From contig OW388300.1 in the NCBI GenBank assembly GCA_936450465.1, forward strand, positions 44,300,358 through 44,364,357: a stretch of 64,000 bases of DNA. Direction: 5' to 3'. The notes under the pieces were generated by a model. It was not told where the DNA came from, made no database searches, and was given only the letters and a program-made list of their open reading frames with translations. This stretch comes from Gibbula magus. Lineage: Eukaryota; Mollusca; Gastropoda; Trochida; Trochidae. Made by a program: the position numbers and the translations under genes. This document shows, in pieces, positions 57,601 through 64,000 of this stretch (its first letter is position 1; each line of letters begins with the position of its first letter).

Positions 57601-58298
57601 AACAGTCATACCCTGCCTTCTATTCCAGAATTGGCGTCTATTTGAGATTGGCGACTATCCGAGGAAATGTAGTACTGAAGTACATCACATTAATATTGTC
57701 TTACATCTTTCAAGAGGAAGCGTGTCATCAATTATTTGTATGTTTAAAAGGCTTACCGTATCTTCTGCTAGTGTATTTCCTATGCTTACCAATCAAAGAT
57801 AAAAGGTGTTCACAAGCTATCTTCGCGATGATATACCATGAGGACGGAAGTTACAGTCATATCCGTGGCATGACGGAATTCTCAATGTTTCAATCGGTCA
57901 CGTAACAAACAAAAATAGTGTCACTTTTCTCTGTCCTTAGTTGATTGGTAAGCACAGGAATAAGGAATAAGGTAAGGCAAGTTTAAACCTGTAAGTTTGA
58001 CCTCCAGTGTAATTAATTACTCCTGAGCTTGTGCTAGCTAAGATGTTCAAATGAGAACTAAATATCAACAATGCTTGCAGTGATCATGAGTTTAGAAAGT
58101 GCATAGGGTCTCACCAGAATGTTGCCTCATGTCAATGAGATGGTAGGCAGCACGTGCAGCGTTGAGAGCACCCTCTACAACAGTGACAGGGTTACCAACG
58201 AAAGTGTACACTGTACGGTTAGTTGAGATCCCAGGATCCACGTCAAGCACTGTACATCCATGTGTTTGAGCTATAGCTGATGCAATCGCTTCTATCAC
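41341..58298 (-). CDS. FTCD: Formimidoyltransferase-cyclodeaminase gene, 13 of about 14 coding exons
   Basis: FTCD moves the formimino group of formiminoglutamate, from histidine breakdown, to tetrahydrofolate (EC 2.1.2.5) and then deaminates it to methenyl-THF (EC 4.3.1.4). Thirteen exons (58115-58298, 56679-56807, 55908-55996, 55076-55255, 54443-54580, 53398-53529, 50122-50183, 49651-49777, 47286-47447, 46698-46741, 45679-45817, 43705-43800, 41341-41424) have AG/GT borders and perfect phase. Together they give 522 codons including TAA, or 521 residues; with an 18-residue first exon this reaches about 539, against about 541 for vertebrate FTCD. The transferase half has [10 protein letters not shown], whose His would be residue 82, the catalytic His. 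The cyclodeaminase half has [10 protein letters not shown] and FIDADAGAF with the catalytic Asp region. The protein is expected to be a cytosolic or Golgi-associated octamer. Exon 1 (usual VECVPNFSEG) was not found up to 64000. Introns are full of repeats. The assignment is essentially certain. Confidence 0.97.
41971..42934. repeat. (ATGT)n microsatellite array, about 960 bp
   Basis: Mostly ATGT with scattered GTGT, TTTG and TCTA variants. A variant block including a (GT)n stretch recurs about 318 bp apart (42341 and 42660), so part of the array was duplicated as a larger unit. Last FTCD intron. Confidence 0.97.
42935..43515. mobile_element. Inverted-repeat element splitting an (ATGT)n array
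   Basis: Left edge AAACTCATGTGCAAAAGAAA; right edge TTTCTTTTGCATGTGAGTTT. About 26 of 30 terminal bases are complementary. (TATG)n runs on both sides in the same orientation, as expected if the element landed inside an existing microsatellite. Last FTCD intron. Confidence 0.68.
43516..43610. repeat. (ATGT)n microsatellite, right part
   Basis: About 95 bp of near-pure TATG repeat, right of the inverted-repeat element and only about 95 bp from the FTCD exon 13 donor. Confidence 0.95.
43705..43800 (-). CDS. FTCD: FTCD exon 13
   Basis: Acceptor TACCACAG, donor GTGGGT, 32 codons. It encodes [20 protein letters not shown] then [25 protein letters not shown] is a conserved cyclodeaminase helix. 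Confidence 0.95.
43860..45111. other. FTCD intron stretch, repeats only
   Basis: Contains the relative of the 8100-8860 repeat, ending near 44750 in a TAGTTTGTAGCGGAGGTAA hairpin-like end. No exon recognised on either strand. Confidence 0.5.
45116..45470. mobile_element. TTAA MITE, 355 bp
   Basis: AGGGGCAGTAGCATG...CGTGCTACTGGCCCT with TTAA at 45112-45115 and 45471-45474. Same subfamily as 62100-62459 in inverse orientation (shared TTCACAATAAAATGGCC). FTCD intron between exons 12 and 13. Confidence 0.82.
45679..45817 (-). CDS. FTCD: FTCD exon 12
   Basis: Acceptor TGTTTCAG, donor GTGTGT. It encodes [20 protein letters not shown], then [20 protein letters not shown] and CKPDMQ. The VPL..A..V..LWP.L.ELA.IGN helix pattern is typical of the cyclodeaminase domain. 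Confidence 0.95.
46004..46310 (-). mobile_element. Diverged SINE copy in an FTCD intron
   Basis: Body and head recognisable but with many changes (B box degraded to GTATCGAATCC). Flanks TCATGGAAGA and TCATGAAAGA suggest an old target duplication. Lies between FTCD exons 11 and 12, on the same strand as the gene. Confidence 0.82.
46698..46741 (-). CDS. FTCD: FTCD exon 11 (44-bp micro-exon)
   Basis: Acceptor TTTTTCAG, donor GTGAGT. Only 14 codons plus two bases: [14 protein letters not shown]. It aligns with the YLEAMKLPKNTPEE-type segment of animal FTCD and restores phase between exons 10 and 12. Confidence 0.9.
47286..47447 (-). CDS. FTCD: FTCD exon 10: cyclodeaminase catalytic core
   Basis: Acceptor TGGGCAG, donor GTCGGT, 54 codons. 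It encodes [20 protein letters not shown], then [20 protein letters not shown] and [14 protein letters not shown]. The DADA segment holds the conserved Asp near residue 411-412 implicated in deamination. Confidence 0.95.
47870..48830. repeat. Tandem repeats of about 157 and 171 bp with octamer-like sites
   Basis: Left units repeat about every 157 bp around TTTGCATAAATTATGCAAA; right units (GACGCGCACACAAAGACG) repeat at 171 bp. All share GAGTTATGAG.GGAAC. They end in (GGAC)n and ATACCCCCG...CGGGGGTAT. FTCD intron between exons 9 and 10. Confidence 0.9.
48831..48905. repeat. (GGAC)n plus CCCCCG...CGGGGG hairpin end
   Basis: GGACGGACGGACGCAAGGAC then a short hairpin ATACCCCCGACTACTTCGTAG with CGGGGGTAT. 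Similar ends occur near 1900, 10000, 44720 and 59700. Confidence 0.75.
49651..49777 (-). CDS. FTCD: FTCD exon 9: start of cyclodeaminase domain
   Basis: Acceptor GATACAG, donor GTCAGT. It encodes [20 protein letters not shown], then [20 protein letters not shown] and SV. The [10 protein letters not shown] loop is diagnostic of the cyclodeaminase fold. Confidence 0.95.
49878..49982. repeat. Foldback repeat, arms about 35 bp, in an FTCD intron
   Basis: CATATTTTCGAAGCTCTCTT and AGCGCTAAGATAGT pair with the exact complement after about 35 bp. The arm itself contains TTCGAA and AGCGCT palindromes. It lies about 100 bp from exon 9. Confidence 0.85.
50122..50183 (-). CDS. FTCD: FTCD exon 8: domain linker
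   Basis: Acceptor AATTGCAG, donor GTAAGT, 62 bp. It encodes [20 protein letters not shown] and two bases of a Glu codon. The RLGL..L..F.PKERIIEY sequence closes the transferase domain before the linker. Confidence 0.95.
50530..51550. other. FTCD intron stretch with a repeat relic
   Basis: A diverged copy of the GATGAGCTAA-ending repeat occupies about 50560-50805; the rest is AT-rich and unremarkable. Confidence 0.5.
51553..51637. repeat. Foldback repeat, arms about 39 bp
   Basis: AATCTCACCC..GTGTCTTC.GATATCAAATATATCAAC pairs with its complement around a 5-bp loop. FTCD intron between exons 7 and 8. A separate group of TAGCGATATCTACA palindromes lies at 51895-51960. Confidence 0.85.
52302..52745. 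mobile_element. Foldback MITE, MULE-like, 9-bp target duplication
   Basis: Begins CAGTCTGATTAAAATCGAC and ends with its complement. Arms of about 70 bp are about 80% complementary and include ATCTGCCGGGATACGAAC. ATATTGCTC is duplicated exactly at 52293-52301 and 52746-52754. Lies between FTCD exons 7 and 8. Confidence 0.85.
53398..53529 (-). CDS. FTCD: FTCD exon 7
   Basis: Acceptor GTGTAG, donor GTAGGT, 44 codons. It encodes [20 protein letters not shown], then [20 protein letters not shown] and [18 protein letters not shown] is a strong FTCD motif near the end of the transferase half. Confidence 0.96.
53648..53943. mobile_element. Inverted-repeat (foldback) element in an FTCD intron
   Basis: Arms of about 100 bp are complementary with divergence: ACATGC(A)CAAAGTGAAA at the left, TTTTCACTTCGCACATGT at the right, extending outward to GGCCTGCTCCTTT and AAAAGGAGTAGAC. 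No clear target duplication. Confidence 0.65.
54443..54580 (-). CDS. FTCD: FTCD exon 6
   Basis: Acceptor AACTACAG, donor GTGAGT, 46 codons. It encodes [20 protein letters not shown], then [20 protein letters not shown] and [14 protein letters not shown] and THTAYEE-type sequence match the transferase C-subdomain. Confidence 0.96.
54685..54861. mobile_element. Pogo/Tigger-like MITE
   Basis: Ends CAGTCAGGCCTCGATAATCC and ..ATTATCGCGGCTTGACTG, each next to TA (54683-54684, 54862-54863). CAGT...ACTG ends and TA duplication fit the pogo branch of Tc1/mariner. FTCD intron between exons 5 and 6. Confidence 0.78.
55076..55255 (-). CDS. FTCD: FTCD exon 5: transferase C-subdomain
   Basis: Acceptor GCTGCAG, donor GTACCT, 60 codons. 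It encodes [20 protein letters not shown], then [20 protein letters not shown] and [20 protein letters not shown]. The [10 protein letters not shown] and RGKDQ segments are near-invariant in FTCD. Confidence 0.97.
55908..55996 (-). CDS. FTCD: FTCD exon 4
   Basis: Acceptor TTTTCCAG, donor GTCAGT. It encodes [20 protein letters not shown] then [16 protein letters not shown] and GEYEAL are transferase-domain signatures. Enters in phase 1, leaves in phase 0. Confidence 0.95.
56679..56807 (-). CDS. FTCD: FTCD exon 3: catalytic histidine exon
   Basis: Acceptor CTACCAG, donor GTACTA. It encodes [17 protein letters not shown], then [20 protein letters not shown] and EEMSLP. The His of EHPRMG is the transferase active-site base and lands at residue 82 if exon 1 encodes 18 residues. 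Confidence 0.96.
57113..57652. repeat. 68-bp tandem repeat, 8 copies
   Basis: Unit GACCCGGCAACTATTTCTTT, then CAAACAGTCATACC and CTGCCTTC...GGCGTCTATTTGA, period 67-68 bp. FTCD intron between exons 2 and 3. Confidence 0.94.
58115..58298 (-). CDS. FTCD: FTCD exon 2: formimidoyltransferase N-subdomain
   Basis: Acceptor TTTGCAG, donor GTGAGA. It reads [20 protein letters not shown] then [17 protein letters not shown] and [31 protein letters not shown] and EGALNAA are family signatures. It starts in phase 0, so exon 1 should end with a complete codon, as in vertebrate FTCD. Confidence 0.96.
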
Positions 58299-58384
58299 CT
58301 GCAAATATATATATATATATACATAATACATTCATAATCACAATAATGAGGATCCTTGTATGGCAAAGTTTATACATGCCTGAT

Positions 58385-58740
58385 GGCACTGTAGCATGTT
58401 TTTTGCATATTATTTTTTTCCAAAATTGGACATTTATTATTAAAGTTTATGGACTTTAATGTTACGTTAGAGGGTAAAAGATCTAATTACAAATGACCAG
58501 ATAAGCAATATCCATAGGAAATGGTTATCTGTATTGGTAGAAAATGGTGTAACGCATAAGATGATAATTTTGTGGAACTATTCAATGTGAGAGGTAGATA
58601 TGTCAGTTTCTTGCAATTTTGATAGTTCAGACAGCAAGATGGTTGACCATTCCATCATGTTGACAGTCATATTCAAAACTCTACTCGAGTGTTAAGTATC
58701 GCTACATCAGTCAGATCAGTTGAACTACCCTCTAGTGGCC
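58385..58740. mobile_element. Partial TTAA MITE
   Basis: Left end GGCACTGTAGCATGTTTTTT and internal sequence match 23161-23530; no matching right end or flanking TTAA is seen. FTCD intron 1. Confidence 0.55.
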
Positions 58741-58869
58741 ATTTTGGTTTGTCCCCCGCCGCAATTAAGAAATGAGCTAAAAAGGATGGACACACAGCTT
58801 GTATCGAGTAATGACAATTACATGTTTGATTCAATTGTTATTATATCAGGCTAAGACCATTTTAAAAAA

Positions 58870-59165
58870 TGATCAAAGTCTCATAGTGACCTTGAAAATG
58901 AGGTCAAGGTCACCCAAAATGACTGGTGTCTGCGTACTTCCCAAATGAAAACTGGTACAAAATTTGAAGACTCTAGGTGCAGCAGTTCATGAGATATTGT
59001 GTTAACAACATTTGACAAACAATCAAAGTCTCGTAGTGACCTTGGAAATAATGTCAAGGTCACTGAAATCAACTGGTGCCTGTGTATTCTCCTAATGAAA
59101 ACTGCTACCAAATTTGAAGACTCTAGGTTCAGCAGTTCATGAGATATCATGGTAACAAGATTTTT
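58870..59165. repeat. Two copies of a 148-bp repeat with AGGTCA palindromes
   Basis: Units include TAGTGACCTTGAAAATGAGG and TCAAGGTCAC, then TTTGAAGACTCTAGGT and CAGTTCATGAGATAT. A third partial copy lies at 59780-59940. Confidence 0.85.
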
Positions 59166-59174
59166 ACCTAAACA

Positions 59175-59680
59175 AGATGTGTTTGTTAAACACGGATGCC
59201 CCCGGATATGCCAAAGTTATGGCCAAGGTTAAATTTTTCTGGAGATGTCCACTGCAGCAAGGTCAAGGTCACAAGGTCAATATGATGACCTCATCTGAAG
59301 GTCTCATCACAAGGTATGCACATGCCATGTTTGAAAGCCCTAGCTCTGAGCAATCCAAAGTTGTGGCCAAGGTTAAAGTTTTCTAATATTGTCCACTGTG
59401 GCAAGGTCAAGGTCAAATATGATGACCTCATCTGAAAGGTCTCATCTCAAGGTATGCACATGCAAAGTATGAAAGCCCCAGCTCTGAGCAATCCAAAGTT
59501 CTGGCCAAGGTTAAAGTTTTAGAAAATGTCAACTGCGGCAAGGTAAGGGTCACAAGGTCAAATATGATGACCTCATCTGAAAGGTCTCATCACAAGGTAT
59601 GCACATGCCAAGTATGAAAGCCCTAGCTCTGAGCAATCCAAAGTTATGGCCAAGGTTAAAGTTTTTGTGGACAAACACAC
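59175..59680. repeat. Tandem repeat of about 145 bp, 3.5 copies
   Basis: Units of AGCCCTAGCTCTGAGCAATC, GGCCAAGGTTAAAGTTTT and GATGACCTCATCTGAA with AAGGTCAAGGTCA. Ends in (ACAG)n/(GGAC)-like DNA and ATACCCCCGGAATCTCTGATTC. FTCD intron 1. Confidence 0.88.
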
Positions 59681-60949
59681 AGACAGACGGACAGACAGAC
59701 AAACAGAGAGACAGACGGACAGGTGAAAAAAATATACCCCCGGAATCTCTGATTCGGGGGCATACAAAATTCAAATTGTAATATTGACCTTGAAAAAGAG
59801 GTCAAGGTCACCCAAATCGACTGTGCCTGCGTATTCCCCCAATGAAGACTGCTAACAAATTTGAAGACTCTAGGTTCTGGGGTTCAAGACAAGATTTTAT
59901 CCCCAAAAATTTCAAAATCTTGTATTGACCTTGAAAATTTACGTTAGGGGTATTTTGTAATTTTTGTGTATTCAAAATATCTTATTACCCATTAGATTAA
60001 TTTGTTAAATTGTGATTGATCAATAGCCACTGCATACGAAACCGTGTTGGCAGATTGCCAGAGTGTACCAATCATACAGCCCACCATTAAACAGGTCATG
60101 TAATAGGCTAAACAGGCTTTGCGGATGACCTTAACTGGAAGGGGGATGTGAGCAGAACCAGGCTAGATCTTGTCATTGACACCGAGGGGTGCTTTTGTCT
60201 TTAACTTAAAGATCCATTTGATTTGACCTTGACCTTAGGTGAAATGTCATTCAGTACAAAATACTCCAAAATTATACAAGTTGGCCGCTGTTCAGTTTTG
60301 AATAAAGTCTCTTGCCCAAAGCGATTCAAGTTTCATACATCATGAAGATCAAGGCAAAAAAATATCAAACTTTCTGAGGAATCAGTCTGTCAACTGTCAA
60401 CTGTCAATTGTTCAACTTACAGTATTTAGTCTACAGTTACAAGTAATTAATCTTGCAATACAAAATATACAAGGGTCTTAGTGACAGAAGTGAACCTGAA
60501 TACTATTTCCCTGCTTCACACTTAACGAACTGATAATGTGTTAGGCTAAAGGTGTTAGGCCAAAAAAATTAAATATATCTCAGGCATCAGCACATCACTA
60601 TTATTTGTGCGCATGACATATATTTAATTGTCATTTACAAAATTAAATCAAGGATTTGCTGCATCATTTTTGCTAAACCCCAAATCCATTTGTCTACAAA
60701 ATATATGGGTCTGCAGGAACGGATCTGCTACCATTTTGTATACTTCTACCACTTTCAAGCTATATTTTGATTGAAAAATAAAATGTACTTCTTCCGCGTC
60801 ATTATTTTTTCCAACAAAATGTAAAAGAAAAGCCCCACCACGCTTGTTAACTTTGAAAAAAATAGAGCCATGGGCTCTGTAGCTCAATAGGATTTCATTG
60901 ATTTATTATCTAAGGTTGAATATCTAAGTTATCTCAAGTAATACATTGT

Positions 60950-61463
60950 TAACAAGCAAAAAATAGGTTTTAAGATCATGACCCATATGACCCACATTTG
61001 GAGTAACAGGGTCATCAAAATTCAATTAAGAATCACCTTTGACCAAAAAGTATCTACACCTTTCTAGAGCTTTACATACTTGAGATAAAGATGAAAATAG
61101 GTTTTTGGGTTGTGACCCGTGACCTAGATTGGGGTCACAGGGTCACGAAATCTATAATTTAAAATCCCCATTGGCCAAGGAGTCTGCACACAACTGTTCA
61201 ACTCTCTAGACCTTTTGAAACTTGAGAAGAAGATGAAAATAGGTTTTTAAGGATGTGACCCCTGTGACCCCATTTGGGGTCACGGGGTCACAAAATCTAC
61301 AATTTAGAATCCCCATTAGCTAAGGAGTCTGCACATAAAATTTCAGTTTCTGTGGAGTCATTGGTTCTGGAGAAGAAGTCGAAAAAGCGAAAAGTTTACG
61401 GATGGACGGACGGACCATGCCATGCCATAAGCCCATCGGGCCTTTCAGGCCTGATGAGCTAAA
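60950..61463 (+). repeat. Dispersed repeat, three internal units, FTCD intron 1
   Basis: GGGGTCACGGGGTCAC.AAATC units, then GGTTCTGGAGAAGAAGTCGA, (GGAC)n and the TTTCAGGCCTGATGAGC end. Best preserved copy here. Confidence 0.8.
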
Positions 61464-62099
61464 AATGTGCCTGAGAAATATATAACTTTTTTATGCAACC
61501 TTACACAAATCATTTGGTCTCATCAATAATGGATTGAACTACCTTAAATATGTTTATATTTCAATAAAATGACAGGTCTGAACTTAAGCTTCCCTCAAAC
61601 ATGATTTATTGACACACATAATGCATAAAGTATGCACTTTTCAATGATGACACAAGTTCTTCACTCCTGTACCAGCTGACCTGTACTTGTAGGTACTGTG
61701 ACTTATCTCAGTCTGTGGAACTCTTGAAATAATGTATGTATGTACTATCATGTATAAACCGGGTTAAGGTCAATCCATAGATAACACTATCTCTCAGATG
61801 ACTGCTAGGTTCTTAACAGCTGTTAATAAATAGAATTTTTCATAGGCAGATCTTGGAATTTTCAAACGTGGGAAATGGGTGAGGTCACTGACAAATCACA
61901 TATTGAAAAGGGGGATCCATTTACAGTGAGCATGTGTTGAATCTAACCCCTGAACCACCAGTTCATATTCAATGAAAGAAGCTTGAAAAGTAGCAAGCCC
62001 AAAAGCGTTATTTTAATAGTAACTTTCAAGGGCGGATCCAGGATTTTTTAAAGGGGGGGGGGGGGGGGTCCCAAAATCCGGATCCGCTAGTGACTTTAA

Positions 62100-62459
62100 A
62101 GGGGCAGTAGCACGTTTTTTGCAAATTTTATTTTATTTTTGCAAATTTCCTATTTATAATGATAGTTTATGTCATTCATATTTACTTTAGAGGGTAAAAC
62201 ATCTTATTACACAAACCAATTATCCGTAGTGGTAATAAAGATGTTGCGTATAAAGCAAAAATTGCATTGGGGCCATTTTATTGTGAACACAATTTATTAT
62301 TTTGAATGACAAAAATGATTATCCTGGCTTTACGGAACCATGTACACTCATTTTTTAAATTGAATTTTCAAAGAGAGAACGGCATTTTACTATTAGTGAC
62401 ATTATTTTTCAAATACATTTCATCAACTTATTTCAGCGAAAAAACGTGCTACTGCCCCT
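62100..62459. mobile_element. TTAA MITE, 360 bp
   Basis: AGGGGCAGTAGCACG...CGTGCTACTGCCCCT, exact terminal complement, TTAA at 62096-62099 and 62460-62463. Least decayed copy of the family here. Confidence 0.85.
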
Positions 62460-62463
62460 TTAA

Positions 62464-64000
62464 ATGATGACATTAATGAATATGAAATGAATAACCTCAG
62501 AATGTTATCAGAACTAAAAGTCACCTGATTCCACCTTGCTGGTGAGGCTTATTACATACTCTGCCGGGGGTCCTGAACAGTGTGGGAGCGGTGTACTTGC
62601 TAGTTTCAGTATTGATGTACGTCTACTCAAATTGACAGTGTTAGTGCAGTGCAGATATTACAAAAACAAGAAAAATGCTCTAAGATTTTAGGTGTTTATA
62701 TTCAAACCCCAGGACCAGGGAAATGGTATATTCTCATTCCAAGCATTTACATTTCAAGTTTCAAAATCAAAAACTGTCAAATAAGAAAATTATTGCGAAG
62801 TGAAAGTGACTATTGTTATTTTTTTCCCGGTTCTTTTGCATTATCATGTTTTCTCATTTATAAATATATGGATGAGATTTTAACAAAAAGTTCTAGATAT
62901 AGCTTCCCATATTCTCTGAAAATTTCATTTTGATCCATGCAGTAGTTTAGATAAAGTATGCAAAATTAGAAAATACTCAACCATTCAGTATTGATGTGCA
63001 CATTTAATGTGTCTGCATGTGTGCTTTTAAAGAAATTATATGTGATAGGTATTGGTAGTATAGGAACTAAGGAAACTTTGATAAACTGCTATTAACTGTC
63101 TGTTTATGTTCCATTGCTTGACAATGTTACATCAATGGAAAATTTAGATCTCACACCTTACAAACACACAAAGATCTATGATAATATCAGTGGCAAATCT
63201 GCTGTTTTGTCAAGTATACTCAACCAAGTTTTAATTCAGATTTATCACAAAATGTTGGCTGTGTGTACACGTGTAGTCACTGATCATAGCGTTATAGATG
63301 CAAAATTATCATATGTGCTGATTTAAATTATGAAACATCTCACTCAATTTGCTTATTCAAATATTCAACCCTATAAGCCAAATGTTGAAGTCACACATCA
63401 TTTACATGTATACTCAGAATTATATGACCTATTAATTAAATACTACCAACCCAAATCTGTCTTTACAAATTTACAAATTAAAATTTGTCGGGATTTCTAC
63501 AAACAAATCACAACTTTACACCTTTATACCATCACTAATAGTCTATAGTGATCATCATTGAAATTATGATTTTCAGCAAAAGTCAGTATCAGGTCTTTGA
63601 AGGGCATTTAGAAGTGGTATACATAAGAACATTGAAGATGTAAATGAACACACATGATGAAATGAGGGAGGCCAATTGGCTTTATTGAAATAGTAAAACA
63701 AACAATAATTACAGTTGATTGGAAGAGAGGCCAATTGTTGATGTGGGTGGCTTTGAAGTCAGTATGTTTTCTATTTTTTCATCTAAACTAAAGCTAAGTT
63801 CCTTTTTTTCCCTTCTTTTTTTTTAACCCCTGCCTTTAAACATTTTGACAAAGACATCTTTGCCTGTGCTTACTTTGTTTATTTTATATTTTATATTTTA
63901 TATTTTCATTATTTCCCAAAAAATTATAAGTACACAGGGTTTTTCTTATTTGAATTAACGTAAATCACAGCCAAAAAGGCGGATAGAAACCTCTCTTTAG
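62464..64000. other. FTCD intron 1 or upstream DNA to window edge
   Basis: No match to the expected VECVPNFSEG first exon was found on the minus strand. The 63100-63600 part belongs to the 24000-25065 repeat family. TATTTTATATTTTATATTTT at about 63878-63905 is a short AT-rich repeat. Confidence 0.45.

Overview
This is animal genomic DNA, AT-rich and intron-rich, and almost certainly molluscan. It carries a tRNA-derived SINE whose right half contains 'GTTTAACGCCGC' and a (GAGGT)n/(GAGTG)n edge, of the type common in gastropods such as abalone and in bivalves. It also holds a DIRS retrotransposon, many short inverted-repeat elements, and repeats ending in (GGAC)n. The species call is an inference from repeats; the gene calls come from translated, phase-consistent exons.

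Two host genes can be assembled, both on the minus strand. (1) A secreted alpha-carbonic anhydrase occupies about 0.6-16.94 kb. Six exons join in perfect phase from a signal-peptide ATG at 16940 to a donor at 639, giving 255 residues; the 3' end lies off the left edge. All zinc ligands are present, but the proton-shuttle His is replaced by Tyr. (2) Formimidoyltransferase-cyclodeaminase (FTCD), the bifunctional folate enzyme of histidine breakdown, runs from 58298 down to its stop at 41341. Thirteen exons join in phase to 521 residues. Only the roughly 18-residue first exon is missing and should lie beyond the right edge. Both catalytic regions are intact.

Between the two genes lie about 24 kb (17-41.3 kb) with no recognisable host gene. 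This stretch holds SINEs, a dead CR1/L2-like LINE 3' end (19.6-20.65 kb), nested inverted-repeat elements (21.85-23.7 kb), and a near-intact DIRS-type tyrosine-recombinase retrotransposon (30437-37144). The DIRS element has 177-bp inverted terminal repeats, an internal complementary region, a Gag-like ORF with a long Ser-Arg repeat, RT/RNase H, and a tyrosine recombinase. A 42-bp G-rich minisatellite (39.76-40.85 kb) sits just past the FTCD stop.

Introns of both genes are packed with repeats: a 28-bp x30 minisatellite in the carbonic anhydrase gene; a roughly 960-bp (ATGT)n array in the last FTCD intron, apparently split by an inverted-repeat element; tandem repeats of about 157-171 bp with paired octamer-like sites; and a 68-bp x8 array. 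At least three small foldback elements show 9-bp or near-9-bp target duplications. A second MITE family, with about five copies, is flanked by TTAA. No rRNA, CRISPR or bacterial-type features were seen.
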